Assembly (NCBI RefSeq): GCF_019443445.1
Contig: NZ_CP080378.1
Span: 1,674,001-1,738,000, forward strand
Length of the DNA: 64,000 nt
Origin: Massilia sp. PAMC28688
GTDB taxonomy: Bacteria; Pseudomonadota; Gammaproteobacteria; Burkholderiales; Burkholderiaceae_D
Reading direction: 5' to 3'
The translations under genes and the position numbers were made by a program. The notes beneath the pieces are model-generated. The model was not told the origin of the DNA and did not search any database. It was given only the letters and a program-made list of their open reading frames with translations. Below are positions 56,079 to 64,000 of the stretch, in pieces (position 1 is the first letter of the stretch; every line of letters begins with the position of its first letter).

Positions 56079-57154
56079 CGCAGCGGCTCGCGCGGCGAGA
56101 TGAAGGCCTTGTGGAACAGGTGGCGCGCCAGCAGGAACGGCGGCATGCGCAACCAGTTGCCGCGCACGTACAGGCCAAAGCGCGCCAGCGCCGTGAAGCG
56201 GGTGTCGCAACTGGCGTGCATGGGCAGCAGCGCGCGGCCGAACAGGGCATCCATCAGCGCCAGCATGCGCCCTTGCGGCCCGGCAGGCGCCAGGGCTGCC
56301 AGCACGTGCTCCGGTACCGGCGTGCCCAGCAGGCCGCTGCAGTAGCGCAGGGCATAGAACAGGGGCCGTTCCAGCTGCAGCTCGCGCGCCCTGGCCGGCA
56401 GTGCCTGCCACAGGCGCTCTCCGCCCAGTTCGCCCAGCAGGCGGTGCAGGTCAAACAGGTCACGCAGGCCCTTGTCGAATTCGCCGTCGTAGAACAGGTG
56501 GGTGGCGCTGTGCAGCACCATGTCTTCATCGGCCAGCACCATGGCGCAGCCGCCGCGTACCGCGCGGGCGGCCGCGCGCAGCTTGTCCGGGTCGGGACGC
56601 ACGCGCGCCGTCAGCGGCAAGATGGTGTGGTGGACATCGATCACGCTGCCGCGCTGGGCGTGCTGCATGGGCGGGATTTCATGCATCCAGACGCGGTAGT
56701 AGCGCTGGTCATAGGCGTCGTGATGGCCCGACATCCAGCCGCCCAGCATCAGGTCCGACTCCACTTCCCCGATCGCCTCGCGCGGCACCAGGATGTCGAT
56801 ATCGGAAAACAGGCGCCCGCGTCCGGCCGCCAGGCCCGCCATGGCATAGGCCGCCCCTTTGAGCAGGATCAGCGGCGTGCCGCTGCGCGCCAGTGCCGCC
56901 CCGATGCGCTGGACCTCCCAGCGCACCCCGTCGGCGTGGCGCCGCGCCAGCGGGATGGTCCACTCAAGGTGGCGCCGCGCCTGCGGCGGCACCTGGGCCA
57001 GCACCCCGGCTTCCTCGGCCAGGCAGTACAGGGTGGCGGTCAGGTTGGCCGCCAGCGCCTGGCGCAGGGCCAGGTCCCATTCGGCCAGCGACAGCGCCGC
57101 CATGCGCGCCGGCTCGCGCAGCAGCGTCACCAGCAGTGGCAAGGGCGGGCTCAC
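56075..57154 (-). CDS. NTP_transf_5-type nucleotidyltransferase (HPr-rel-A operon)
   Basis: 359-aa protein of the uncharacterised nucleotidyltransferase family (pfam14907-like). LILLKGAAYAMAGLAAGRGRLFSDIDILVPR (about 95-125) contains the Gly-rich loop and the SDIDILV metal-binding aspartates, followed by IDVHHTI. The start is GTG 57154, overlapping the stop of the kinase gene by 4 bp (GTGA), which indicates coupling. Members occur with HprK- and PqqD-related genes in exosortase-bearing bacteria. The substrate is unknown. Confidence 0.86.
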   Translation of the reverse strand: MSPPLPLLVTLLREPARMAALSLAEWDLALRQALAANLTATLYCLAEEAGVLAQVPPQARRHLEWTIPLARRHADGVRWEVQRIGAALARSGTPLILLKGAAYAMAGLAAGRGRLFSDIDILVPREAIGEVESDLMLGGWMSGHHDAYDQRYYRVWMHEIPPMQHAQRGSVIDVHHTILPLTARVRPDPDKLRAAARAVRGGCAMVLADEDMVLHSATHLFYDGEFDKGLRDLFDLHRLLGELGGERLWQALPARARELQLERPLFYALRYCSGLLGTPVPEHVLAALAPAGPQGRMLALMDALFGRALLPMHASCDTRFTALARFGLYVRGNWLRMPPFLLARHLFHKAFISPREPLR

Positions 57155-58095
57155 CTGGACGGGGGCGGCAGGGCCGCGAAGGTGGCAATCGCATCATCGA
57201 GTTCGCTGTAGTGGAACTGGTAGCTGTCGGCAGAAGCCACGAGGCGTCCCAGGGCGTCGAACCCGGCCCGTCCCAGCAGGCTGTAATTGAAGCAGTTCTC
57301 GGCCACCTGCATGAAGGCCGGCCCGGGCGCCATCGGCGCCAGTGTGGCGGCGGCGCCGGCCTGGTAGCGGGGAAAGACAATCCAGGCGGCGCGCACCGCT
57401 TCGCCGGCCCGTGCCACGCTGTCGGCAGGCGGCTTCACATGGGCCACCGTGCCCTTGGTGGTGTCATGCACGCTGCGGCTGATGATGCTCTCCGGCGCAA
57501 AGGCGCGCAGCACGTCGATCGAGGCGTTTTTCAAGCTGATCGGACGCGGCAGCGGGGCGATCAGGCCATCGGACAGGCGCACCATGGTCAGCTCGTCCGA
57601 CAACAGGCGCCAGCCGCGCGCCACCAGCGCCGCGCACAGCGTGCTCTTGCCCGAGCCGGGGGGCGCCGGCAGGATGGCCGCCAGGCCGCCGCGTTCGATC
57701 ACGGCAGCGTGGATGATCAGGCAGTCGTGGGCGCGGCTTGACACGCACCAGTTCATCGACCACTCGAACATGGGGAAGGCCTGGTCCAGCGGCAGGGGCT
57801 TGAATGGCACGCGCCCGTCGTGCCGGAACACCACCTGGCGTCTGGCCAGGCGGCGCAGGCCGCCCACCTGCGCCATGTCGACGTAGAAGTCGGCAAAGGC
57901 GGGGGCATCGAGCAGGTCATAATCGGCGTACAGCAGGCCAATGCCGTCGGCCATATGGCCGATGGTCGAGCGCAGGTGGGTGACAAAGGCGCCGGTGCGC
58001 AAATGGATGCCCGGTCCTGCCAGCAGGCGGCGCAGGGCGCGCGGCGCCAGGCTCGCGACCTTGATGGCGGGGCCGCCGGCGGCGTGCGGGTTCAC
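57151..58095 (-). CDS. HprK-related kinase A
   Basis: 314-aa protein related to the C-terminal P-loop domain of HPr kinase: Walker A PPGSGKST at 145-152, preceded by IIHAAVIERGGLAAILPA and followed by LLSDELTMV, as in HprK. It lacks the N-terminal HPr-kinase domain of Gram-positive type. The start is GTG 58095 in a GTGA overlap with the PqqD-like gene. Central part of the HPr-rel-A system, whose biochemical output is not known to me. Confidence 0.9.
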   Translation of the reverse strand: MNPHAAGGPAIKVASLAPRALRRLLAGPGIHLRTGAFVTHLRSTIGHMADGIGLLYADYDLLDAPAFADFYVDMAQVGGLRRLARRQVVFRHDGRVPFKPLPLDQAFPMFEWSMNWCVSSRAHDCLIIHAAVIERGGLAAILPAPPGSGKSTLCAALVARGWRLLSDELTMVRLSDGLIAPLPRPISLKNASIDVLRAFAPESIISRSVHDTTKGTVAHVKPPADSVARAGEAVRAAWIVFPRYQAGAAATLAPMAPGPAFMQVAENCFNYSLLGRAGFDALGRLVASADSYQFHYSELDDAIATFAALPPPSR

Positions 58096-58376
58096 GCGGC
58101 GCGCTCGATGAGAAACAGGCCTGCCAGCTGGGACAGCAGGGCCGCGGTGTCGTCCACCAGGGCGGCATCATGCGCGCAGCCCAGGGCAGTGGCCAGCGCG
58201 GCCGACAGGCTGGAATCGTCCGCCGGGCCACAGCGCAGCACCTGGAGCAGGTGGACGGCCGCCTCGCCCAGCAGATGGGTAGCGCCGCTCAGGTCGTTGT
58301 ACAGCACGAACTGGATGCCGTCAGGATGATTGAACTGGCGCAGGCGGAAAGCCTGGCCAGGCATGGTACGCCACAT
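58092..58376 (-). CDS. PqqD-like protein of the HPr-rel-A system
   Basis: 94-aa PqqD-fold protein: VLYNDLSGATHLLGEAAVHLLQVL matches the PqqD pattern (short strands, then helix) and a C-terminal helix follows (ALVDDTAALLSQLAGLFLIE). PqqD-like domains bind leader peptides of modified peptides. It is coupled by a 4-bp overlap to the kinase gene and lies 19 bp after the 189-aa protein gene, which could be its partner. Confidence 0.85.
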   Translation of the reverse strand: MWRTMPGQAFRLRQFNHPDGIQFVLYNDLSGATHLLGEAAVHLLQVLRCGPADDSSLSAALATALGCAHDAALVDDTAALLSQLAGLFLIERAA

Positions 58377-58395
58377 GCAAGACAGCCGTCAGCGC

Positions 58396-58965
58396 TTAAT
58401 AGGCCTGGGTACCTGCCAGGTAGTCGGCCAGTTCCGCCCCACTCCATTCGCGCGCGCCGTCGGCCACCCGGTAGCTCCTGTGGCGGTCGTAGCGGGCAAA
58501 CATGTCGAGCACGCTTTGCTGGGTCAGGAAGGAAATGCGGCCGGACAGCACGTTGAGGTAGGTGGCCATGATGTGCATGGCCACGCCATCCTTGTCGCTG
58601 CCGTGGCGCTTGAGCACATGCTCGACCGACAGGTTGGCCAGGGGCTGGCGCGCGCTGCGGAAGTGTTTCCAGAATACATCGTTGGGCTTGACCTCGCTTG
58701 GCCAGGCACTCTGGTTTTTCAGCCACCAGTCCGGCGAACGGCCGTCGCAGGTGGTTTTCGGCGAATGGCTGTTGAGATCGCCCGATAAGGCATTCGAGGG
58801 CGATTTGCACACCATGTCGGCCAGGGCATTGTTCGAGGCCACTGTCATGACCACGCCACCGACTCCGAGCCCGGCCAGGCGGCGGCGCGCAGCCCCTTGG
58901 GGCGACAGGGTAGCCGTCGCAACCGGGGTGGCGTCGTTTCCGTCTGGCTCGTGTTCGTTGACCAT
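58396..58965 (-). CDS. Uncharacterised exported protein, first gene of HPr-rel-A operon
   Basis: 189-aa protein. An acidic N-terminal stretch (1-25) precedes ARRRLAGLGVGGVVMTV, a twin-arginine-like signal or hydrophobic segment ending SNNALA (about residue 50). The mature part has two cysteines (MVCKSPSN and TTCDGRSPDWW); the segment CDGRSPDWWLKNQSAWP recalls a SPGYWKNHxxxWP motif seen in related small proteins. ATG 58965 has AGGAA upstream. Being first in an operon with PqqD-like and kinase genes, it could be the modified substrate; this is inference only. Confidence 0.72.
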   Translation of the reverse strand: MVNEHEPDGNDATPVATATLSPQGAARRRLAGLGVGGVVMTVASNNALADMVCKSPSNALSGDLNSHSPKTTCDGRSPDWWLKNQSAWPSEVKPNDVFWKHFRSARQPLANLSVEHVLKRHGSDKDGVAMHIMATYLNVLSGRISFLTQQSVLDMFARYDRHRSYRVADGAREWSGAELADYLAGTQAY

Positions 58966-59053
58966 GAAAATTTTCCTAGAAATGCCGGGCCTTGCGGCCC
59001 GTTTGAGGGCGATGTTGCTGCCATCGAGCAGAACAACTAATAAAAACTACGTA

Positions 59054-59069
59054 GCAATAAGTGTTCCAA
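59054..59069 (-). promoter_or_regulatory. Sigma-54 promoter of the HPr-rel-A operon
   Basis: On the minus strand TTGGAACACTTATTGC has exact GG-N10-GC spacing, TTGG at -24 and TTGC at -12, with one deviation from TGGCAC..TTGC (AAC for CAC). It is 88 bp upstream of the first gene. The remainder of the 58966-59198 gap has no gene. Confidence 0.7.
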
Positions 59070-59198
59070 GCATACACCGTCTACCCCTGTTGTGAGCGAA
59101 ATCAATCACTTATCGACAGGTTCAGGTATTTTCCGACAATATTGACCAGCCACGGCGCGCAGCCCACTGTAAAGTGGGCCGACAGGCAACGACCGGTG

Positions 59199-59837
59199 TT
59201 AGAAGAAGCTTTCCGGAATGACCAGTACGTCCCCGGGGCGCATGGTCACATTGGCCGAAATATCGCCATCCTTGAGCAAGTCATCCAGGCGCACGTTCAG
59301 GCGCTGATTCTTGCCATCGACCTTGCGGATCAGGACCGCGCGGTTGCCGGAAGCAAATTCGGTCGTGCCGCCGACGGCAATCAGGACATCCATCAGCGAC
59401 ATGTCGCGGCGGTAGGCCAGTGCCTGCGGACGGGCAGCCTGGCCGATCACGCGGATCTGTTCATCATAGGTGCCGGTAAAGCCGGTCACGATCACCGTCA
59501 CGACCGGTTGCTGGATGAACTTGGCCAGCGCCTTTTCAATGTCGCGTGCGAGCTGGGTGGAGGTCTTGCCGGAGGCTTGCAAGTCTTCCACCAGCGGGGT
59601 GGTGATCTTGCCGTCGGGACGCACCGGCACCGACATCGATACTTCCGGATTGCGCCACACAATGATGTTGACACTGTCGCCGGGGCCAATCAGGTAATCA
59701 TGGTGCGGCGCGGCCGTATTGTCGATCTTGCTTGCCGACGGCGCGCGCCAGGCGGCGCAGCCCGACAGGGTGACCGCGCACACGGTAAGGGCCAGCACAG
59801 CCAGGCGATGGATATAGCTCACATTGTTCTTGATCAC
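59199..59837 (-). CDS. XrtA/PEP-CTERM system polysaccharide export lipoprotein (EpsE/Wza-type)
   Basis: 212-aa outer-membrane export protein: lipobox cysteine C27 (VTLSGC), Poly_export domain (YLIGPGDSVNIIVWRNPEVSMSVPVRPDGKIT) and one SLBB domain (QIRVIGQAARPQALAYRRDMSLMDVLIAVGG). The start is GTG 59837 with GAGGAA 6 nt upstream; an ATG at 59867 is less likely. It stands alone on the minus strand, opposite the chain-length and autokinase genes with which such genes normally form one operon. Confidence 0.92.
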   Translation of the reverse strand: MIKNNVSYIHRLAVLALTVCAVTLSGCAAWRAPSASKIDNTAAPHHDYLIGPGDSVNIIVWRNPEVSMSVPVRPDGKITTPLVEDLQASGKTSTQLARDIEKALAKFIQQPVVTVIVTGFTGTYDEQIRVIGQAARPQALAYRRDMSLMDVLIAVGGTTEFASGNRAVLIRKVDGKNQRLNVRLDDLLKDGDISANVTMRPGDVLVIPESFF

Positions 59838-59982
59838 GTCAGTTCCTCGAAACGACAGTGGCGCCATGGCCCTGTCTTGGTTGTCGATTGCGACAGTTTA
59901 GTTACTGCCATACAATTGTCTTTTAAATACTACATTGTGTCCTATTGTAAACCAAACTCTTCAAAAGATGCCGCTGCGCACG

Positions 59983-60768
59983 CTACTTATTCGCCTCCTG
60001 CAGCAAGGCGCGCGCGTGCACGGCGGGAATGGCATAGGTGATCCCGCTGGGCGCCGTGATGGCTGTCTCCTTGAGACCTTTGACAAACACCATATTAATG
60101 ATGCCATGGACCACACCGGTGTGCGGGTCGTACACGGGACTGCCGCTGTTGCCCGGGTAGGCCGTGGCATCGAGCTGGTAGACGGGAAAACGCCCACGCT
60201 GCAGCTGAGCAATGGCCGCCGCCCCCAGCTTGCCGGAGTGTAGCGAAGGCATGACGATGGGCGTGATGGCCGACAGGAGCGCGCGATGGGTGACCGGGTG
60301 CAGGCCCAGCACCATCCCCAGCGGAAAACCGGTAAAGGCTAGCTCGCGTCCCTCGGCCATGGCGCCGTCGCCCAGCTGCAGGGCGGGCAGGGGCGCGCCC
60401 TCGATGCGCAGCAAGGCCAGGTCGTGCTGGCGGTCCACCGCGGCAATGGTGGCGCGGCGGAAGCTGAATTCGCTCCCCTGCCCCACCACAACACCCAGCG
60501 CTTCCATGGCTTGCTGGTCTAGCGTGGCCGGCAAGACATGGGCATTGGTAATGACGGACAAGCCATCGCCCGTGACAAAGCCGGTGCCGGAGAAGCGGAC
60601 TGCCGGACTGCGCGTTTTCTGGAACGTACCGATACCGACCACCGATTTCTTGACCACGGCAATGGTGGCAGGCAGGTCGCCGGCGGTGGCGCCAGGACAT
60701 GCGCCAGTCATGAATAGCAGGAATAATAATGGACGGGCTAGCACACCCGGCAGCTGACTCAGGCACAT
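59983..60768 (-). CDS. Exported trypsin-like serine protease
   Basis: 261-aa chymotrypsin-fold protease with a signal peptide (1-29). The catalytic triad is visible as TNAHVL (His), RQHDLALLRIEG (Asp) and AYPGNSGSPVYD (Ser). No PDZ domain, unlike HtrA proteins. It lies 145 bp upstream of the export lipoprotein gene on the same strand. Homologues occur in exosortase/EPS loci; a role in surface-protein or EPS maturation is inferred from position. Confidence 0.86.
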   Translation of the reverse strand: MCLSQLPGVLARPLLFLLFMTGACPGATAGDLPATIAVVKKSVVGIGTFQKTRSPAVRFSGTGFVTGDGLSVITNAHVLPATLDQQAMEALGVVVGQGSEFSFRRATIAAVDRQHDLALLRIEGAPLPALQLGDGAMAEGRELAFTGFPLGMVLGLHPVTHRALLSAITPIVMPSLHSGKLGAAAIAQLQRGRFPVYQLDATAYPGNSGSPVYDPHTGVVHGIINMVFVKGLKETAITAPSGITYAIPAVHARALLQEANK

Positions 60769-61159
60769 CTGTACTCTCCGGGGACGATAGTTTGTAACTT
60801 TTGCATTATATATAGCGTATCACCGGGCGCACCAATTACAATGCTTGGTTCCCGTAAGTACGCGCAAAACCGGGGCTGAGCACGATTCAATTGAATTAAT
60901 GAAAAGCATTATTGTGTTGTATGATGCGACACTTGTGCTGCCATTTAAACAACGAGTTCGGTTCTGCCAAGGCAATCACGCAGGTCCGCCCCGCTGTGGC
61001 AAACCAAGTGTTGTAGCGCAGGCTACTTCTGGCCCCGTCTGTCAGCTTTTTCCAGAACGCAATTGCAATTGCTCCCCCTGCAAGCGATGATAGCCGGACA
61101 ATCCAAAACGATCCGGAGCCCCTGCTCCGAGCTGCACCTAAGATGATGAGAACGACAAG
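60769..61159. other. Divergent control region of the eps genes
   Basis: 391 bp between the protease and chain-length genes with no credible gene. It contains a 12-bp palindrome ATTCAATTGAAT (60884-60895 region) and a hairpin CGGAGC/GCTCCG at 61114-61129. Promoters for both directions should lie here; no consensus sigma-54 element is visible. Confidence 0.55.
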
Positions 61160-62686
61160 ATGGCAGAACTGACCGCCGTAATCCTAACTTTCCTCAAGGC
61201 GATTGGAAAGTACCGTTGGTACGCAATCATTATTTCCTGGACCGTGGCCGTGATCGGCTGGGTCGTGGTGTATGCGATGCCGAACGACTACCAGGCGTCG
61301 GCCCGGGTGTATGTCGATACCCAGAGCGTGCTCAAGCCGCTGCTGTCGGGCATGACCACCCTGCCCAACCTCGAACAGCAAGTCATGTTCATGCGCCGCA
61401 CCCTGATCAGCCGTCCCAATGTGGAGCGCGTGATCCGCATGGTGGACCTGGACATCAAGGCCAAGACTCCCAAGGAACATGAAAAGCTGGTCGACGAGCT
61501 GATTGAAAACATCAAGATCAGCGGCACCGAGCGCGACGACATCTATACCATCTCGTACAACAGTCGCGATCCCAAGCTGGGCAAGGATGTTGTGCAGTCG
61601 CTGCTGACCATCTTCGTCGAAGGCAGCTTCGGCGGCAAGAAGCAGGATGCCAATAAGGCGGTTGCCTTTATCGAAGACCAGATCCGCACCTATGAAGAAA
61701 AGCTGAACGCGGCCGAAAATGAACTGAAGGAGTTCAAGATCAAGCACATGGGCAATCTGCCCCGCGGCAATACTGACTACAGCGCCAGTGTGATCGAGAT
61801 GACTGACCGCCTGTCGCAGGCGCGCCTGGAATTGGCCGAGGCTGAACAAGCCCGCAACGCCATCGCGCGCCAGATCGGCGGCGGCGCCACGCCCGGCAAG
61901 CCAGGCATCGTTGCCGCCAATCCAGAACTGGACGAGCGCATTGCCCAGGTCAACAAGAGCCTGGACGCGGCCCGCTTGCAGTACACCGAAGCGCACCCGG
62001 ACGTCATTTCCGCGCGCCGCCTGCTGGCCCAGCTGCAGCAGCAGAAAAAGGATGAAGCGAAGAACTTCAAGCCAAGCGCCGATCCCGGCGCCAGCTACAG
62101 CCCCATGCTGCAGCAGCTGAAGATTTCGCTGTCCGAAGCCGAAGCGCGCGTGGCCTCGCTGCGCGCCCGGGTGGGGGAGTACCAGAACCGGGTGGCGCGC
62201 CTGCAGGCCCAGAGCACGGCCGCGCCGGAAGTCGAAGCCCAGCTGTCACAGCTCAACCGCGACTACGCCGTCAACAAGGAAAATTACCAGAAGCTGGTGG
62301 AGCGGCGCGAATCGGCCAAGCTGTCGGGCGACCTGTCGTCGGCCACCGACATGCTGACCTTCCGCGTGATCGACCCGCCCACCGCCCCCACCACCCCGGT
62401 CGGCCCCAACCGGCCCCGCAATGCCTCGCTCGTGTTCGTGCTGGCGCTGGCGGCGGGCCTGGGCGTGGCGCTCCTGATGAGCCAGTTCCGTCCGACCTTC
62501 CTCAGCCAGTCGTCGCTGCGCGAAGTGACCGGCGTGCCGATCCTCGGTTCGATCAGCATGAACTGGACCGACGAACAAAAGTCGCTGCAAAAGAAGCGCA
62601 TGTACGCCCTGGCAGCCTCGGTATTCATGTTGTTCGGCGCCTACGCCGTGGTCATGGCGGCCATTTTGATCAAACCGGCACTTTAA
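61160..62686 (+). CDS. XrtA system polysaccharide chain-length determinant protein
   Basis: 508-aa Wzz-type inner-membrane co-polymerase: TM1 at about 17-38, a periplasmic coiled-coil region (EDQIRTYEEKLNAAENELKEFK and about 280-390), then the Pro-rich segment DPPTAPTTPVGPNRP before TM2, and a further helix near the C terminus. Size and layout match the PEP-CTERM chain-length family. Followed by the tyrosine autokinase gene after 21 bp, its usual partner. Confidence 0.93.
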   Translation: MAELTAVILTFLKAIGKYRWYAIIISWTVAVIGWVVVYAMPNDYQASARVYVDTQSVLKPLLSGMTTLPNLEQQVMFMRRTLISRPNVERVIRMVDLDIKAKTPKEHEKLVDELIENIKISGTERDDIYTISYNSRDPKLGKDVVQSLLTIFVEGSFGGKKQDANKAVAFIEDQIRTYEEKLNAAENELKEFKIKHMGNLPRGNTDYSASVIEMTDRLSQARLELAEAEQARNAIARQIGGGATPGKPGIVAANPELDERIAQVNKSLDAARLQYTEAHPDVISARRLLAQLQQQKKDEAKNFKPSADPGASYSPMLQQLKISLSEAEARVASLRARVGEYQNRVARLQAQSTAAPEVEAQLSQLNRDYAVNKENYQKLVERRESAKLSGDLSSATDMLTFRVIDPPTAPTTPVGPNRPRNASLVFVLALAAGLGVALLMSQFRPTFLSQSSLREVTGVPILGSISMNWTDEQKSLQKKRMYALAASVFMLFGAYAVVMAAILIKPAL

Positions 62687-62707
62687 GCGGCGATCGCGGA
62701 GAAAATT

Positions 62708-63718
62708 GTGAGCATTATCGAAAAAGCAGCACAACGGATGGACAAGAAGCGCGACGCGGCAGCCAATGCTGCGGGCGCCGACAACGTGACCCCGGAGAAC
62801 GTCACGGCCTTTTCGCCGGCCGCCTCGCCGGCCGCGGCGCCGCGGCCACTGGCGCCGGAGCCGGCCGGGCCGGCTGCCCCTGCGCCGCTGCCGCTGACGC
62901 CATCGGCCACCCCGGCATTTGCGCAAGCGGCTGCCGCTCCCTTGCCGCCCCAGCAGCCACAGCAGCCGCCAGAGCCGGCCGCCCGCGCGGCGCGCCGCCA
63001 CGTGGAGCTGGACCTGAATCACATGCGCGATTCGGGCATGGTCACCGCCGCCGTCGGCCGCACGGCCCTGGTCGAAGACTTCCGTATCATCAAGCGGCCC
63101 TTGATCAAGAAAGCACTGGCCGAGCGCGCCCCGGGCGAGCGCCCTGGCAACCTGATCATGATCACCAGCTCGCTGCCGGGCGAAGGCAAGACTTACTGCG
63201 CGATCAACCTGGCCATGAGTATTGCCATGGAGCTGGACCACACGGTCCTGCTGGTCGATGCCGACGTGGCCCGGCCATCGGTCCTGCGCGTGCTGGGCCT
63301 GCCTGCCCAGCGCGGCCTGATGGACTTGCTGCTCGATGAAAAGCTCGACATGAGCGAAGTCATGCTGCGCACCAACGTCGACACCCTGAGCATCCTGTCG
63401 GCTGGCACCAGCAATGCCCGCGCCACGGAACTGCTGGCCAGTAAAACCATGAGCGACTTCGTCAATGAGATCGCCAACCGCTATCCGGACCGGATCGTCA
63501 TTTTCGATTCGCCACCCCTGCTGCTCACCAGCGAAGCGCACGTGCTGGCCAGCCACATGGGCCAGATCGTGGTGGTGGTGGAAGCGGAAACGACGACCCA
63601 GCACGCGGTCCAGGAATCGCTGCGCCAGCTCGAAGGCTGCAGCAATGTCAACTTGATCTACAACAAAACCCGCGAGTTCCCGGGCGTTGAAGAGACTTAT
63701 GATTATCACTACAGCTAA
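62708..63718 (+). CDS. XrtA-associated tyrosine autokinase
   Basis: 336-aa BY-kinase: an Ala/Pro-rich N-terminal linker (20-100), then the ATPase domain with Walker A SSLPGEGKT (about 155-163), Walker A' VLLVDADVARPS and Walker B IVIFDSPPLL. The Tyr-rich tail VEETYDYHYS is the autophosphorylation cluster. The start is GTG 62708 with GGAG 6 nt upstream. Works with the chain-length protein to control exopolysaccharide polymerisation. Confidence 0.94.
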   Translation: MSIIEKAAQRMDKKRDAAANAAGADNVTPENVTAFSPAASPAAAPRPLAPEPAGPAAPAPLPLTPSATPAFAQAAAAPLPPQQPQQPPEPAARAARRHVELDLNHMRDSGMVTAAVGRTALVEDFRIIKRPLIKKALAERAPGERPGNLIMITSSLPGEGKTYCAINLAMSIAMELDHTVLLVDADVARPSVLRVLGLPAQRGLMDLLLDEKLDMSEVMLRTNVDTLSILSAGTSNARATELLASKTMSDFVNEIANRYPDRIVIFDSPPLLLTSEAHVLASHMGQIVVVVEAETTTQHAVQESLRQLEGCSNVNLIYNKTREFPGVEETYDYHYS

Positions 63719-64000
63719 GCCGATGCAGCGGGTCGCGGGCCGCCAGGGCTTGCGCCTGGCACCGCTGGCCTTCGCTGCCCTGCTGTGCGCCAGCGCCCGG
63801 GCCCAGCTCATCGAGCAGCCAAAGCCGGCGCCTGAAGCCGACCAGCCGTCCACGGCGCGCTGGCGCTTCATACCCACGCTCGATCTGCGCACCATCCTGA
63901 CCGACAATGTCGCGCTGGCGCCGGGCGCGCGTGCCCACGGCCAGCTGATCACGGAAATTTCCCCGGGCTTTCGCGCCAACTTCAATACCCCGCGCATCAA
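63699..64000 (+). CDS. PEP-CTERM system-associated outer-membrane protein, 5' part
   Basis: Start of a TIGR03016-type outer-membrane beta-barrel protein, cut by the window end. The signal peptide ends at SARAQ; the mature start has RWRFIPTLDLRTILTDNVALAPGARAHGQLITEISPGF, typical of these barrels. The ATG at 63699 overlaps the autokinase gene by 20 bp; ATG 63723 is an alternative 4 bp after that gene. The gene position after chain-length and autokinase fits exosortase-A EPS loci. Confidence 0.85.
   Translation, partial: MIITTAKPMQRVAGRQGLRLAPLAFAALLCASARAQLIEQPKPAPEADQPSTARWRFIPTLDLRTILTDNVALAPGARAHGQLITEISPGFRANFNTPRI

Noticed and set aside
60959..60973. GG-N10-GC pattern upstream of the chain-length gene
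   Set aside because: Only the spacing fits; -24 and -12 bases deviate strongly (CGGTTC, AAGGC), so it is probably chance.
62246..64000. 584-codon minus-strand frame opposite the chain-length and autokinase genes
   Set aside because: The plus strand has firmly identified proteins with Walker motifs; the minus frame shows no domain.

Overview
The window is GC-rich DNA of a betaproteobacterium. The gene set (petABC followed by sspA-sspB, rhodanese-grxC-secB-gpsA, fused isobutyryl-CoA mutase, single-chain indolepyruvate oxidoreductase, a PEP-CTERM/exosortase-A exopolysaccharide locus and a Tad pilus locus) points to Burkholderiales, most likely Oxalobacteraceae of the Massilia/Duganella type. 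The taxonomy is inferred from gene content, not from a marker search.

Layout. 1-6.1 kb is housekeeping: gpmA, envC and a C-terminal processing protease on the minus strand, then rhodanese, grxC, secB, an SH3 protein and gpsA on the plus strand. 6.2-11.9 kb (minus) holds a cupin, a DUF2461 protein, a polysaccharide pyruvyl transferase-like protein, a secreted zinc metalloprotease, an HtrA-type protease and mscL. 12.2-16.4 kb encodes cytochrome bc1 (petABC), SspA, SspB and tRNA-Thr. Right after the tRNA and its terminator, an acquired fic gene is split by a 1,248-bp IS3-family element with a perfect 5-bp target duplication. 19.4-22 kb carries small membrane and envelope genes.

22.1-35.1 kb is a complete Tad/Flp pilus locus on the minus strand, from the Flp pilin and prepilin peptidase through an extra AAA ATPase, CpaB, secretin, lipoprotein, TadG/TadE-like pseudopilins, TadZ and TadA to TadB, TadC and a TPR lipoprotein. 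35.4-44.6 kb holds a diguanylate cyclase, a LysR regulator, the indolepyruvate:ferredoxin oxidoreductase (frame broken at an A8 run) and icmF, which has a near-palindromic operator-like site upstream.

44.6-64 kb is the most interesting part. It contains a LacI regulator, a BNR-repeat protein coupled to a MoaD/ThiS-like protein, a PEP-CTERM protein behind a consensus sigma-54 promoter, a FeeM-like N-acyltransferase/ThiF/nitroreductase cassette, PrsT, the exosortase-associated acyltransferase, and an HPr-rel-A type operon (PqqD-like, HprK-like kinase, nucleotidyltransferase) led by an uncharacterised exported protein. The window ends with the polysaccharide export lipoprotein, a trypsin-like protease, the chain-length protein, the tyrosine autokinase and the start of an outer-membrane protein. 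Sigma-54 -24/-12 elements lie before the PEP-CTERM gene, the HPr-rel-A operon, prsT (weaker) and possibly the diguanylate cyclase. This suggests an RpoN-dependent surface/floc regulon that covers more than the known PEP-CTERM genes.
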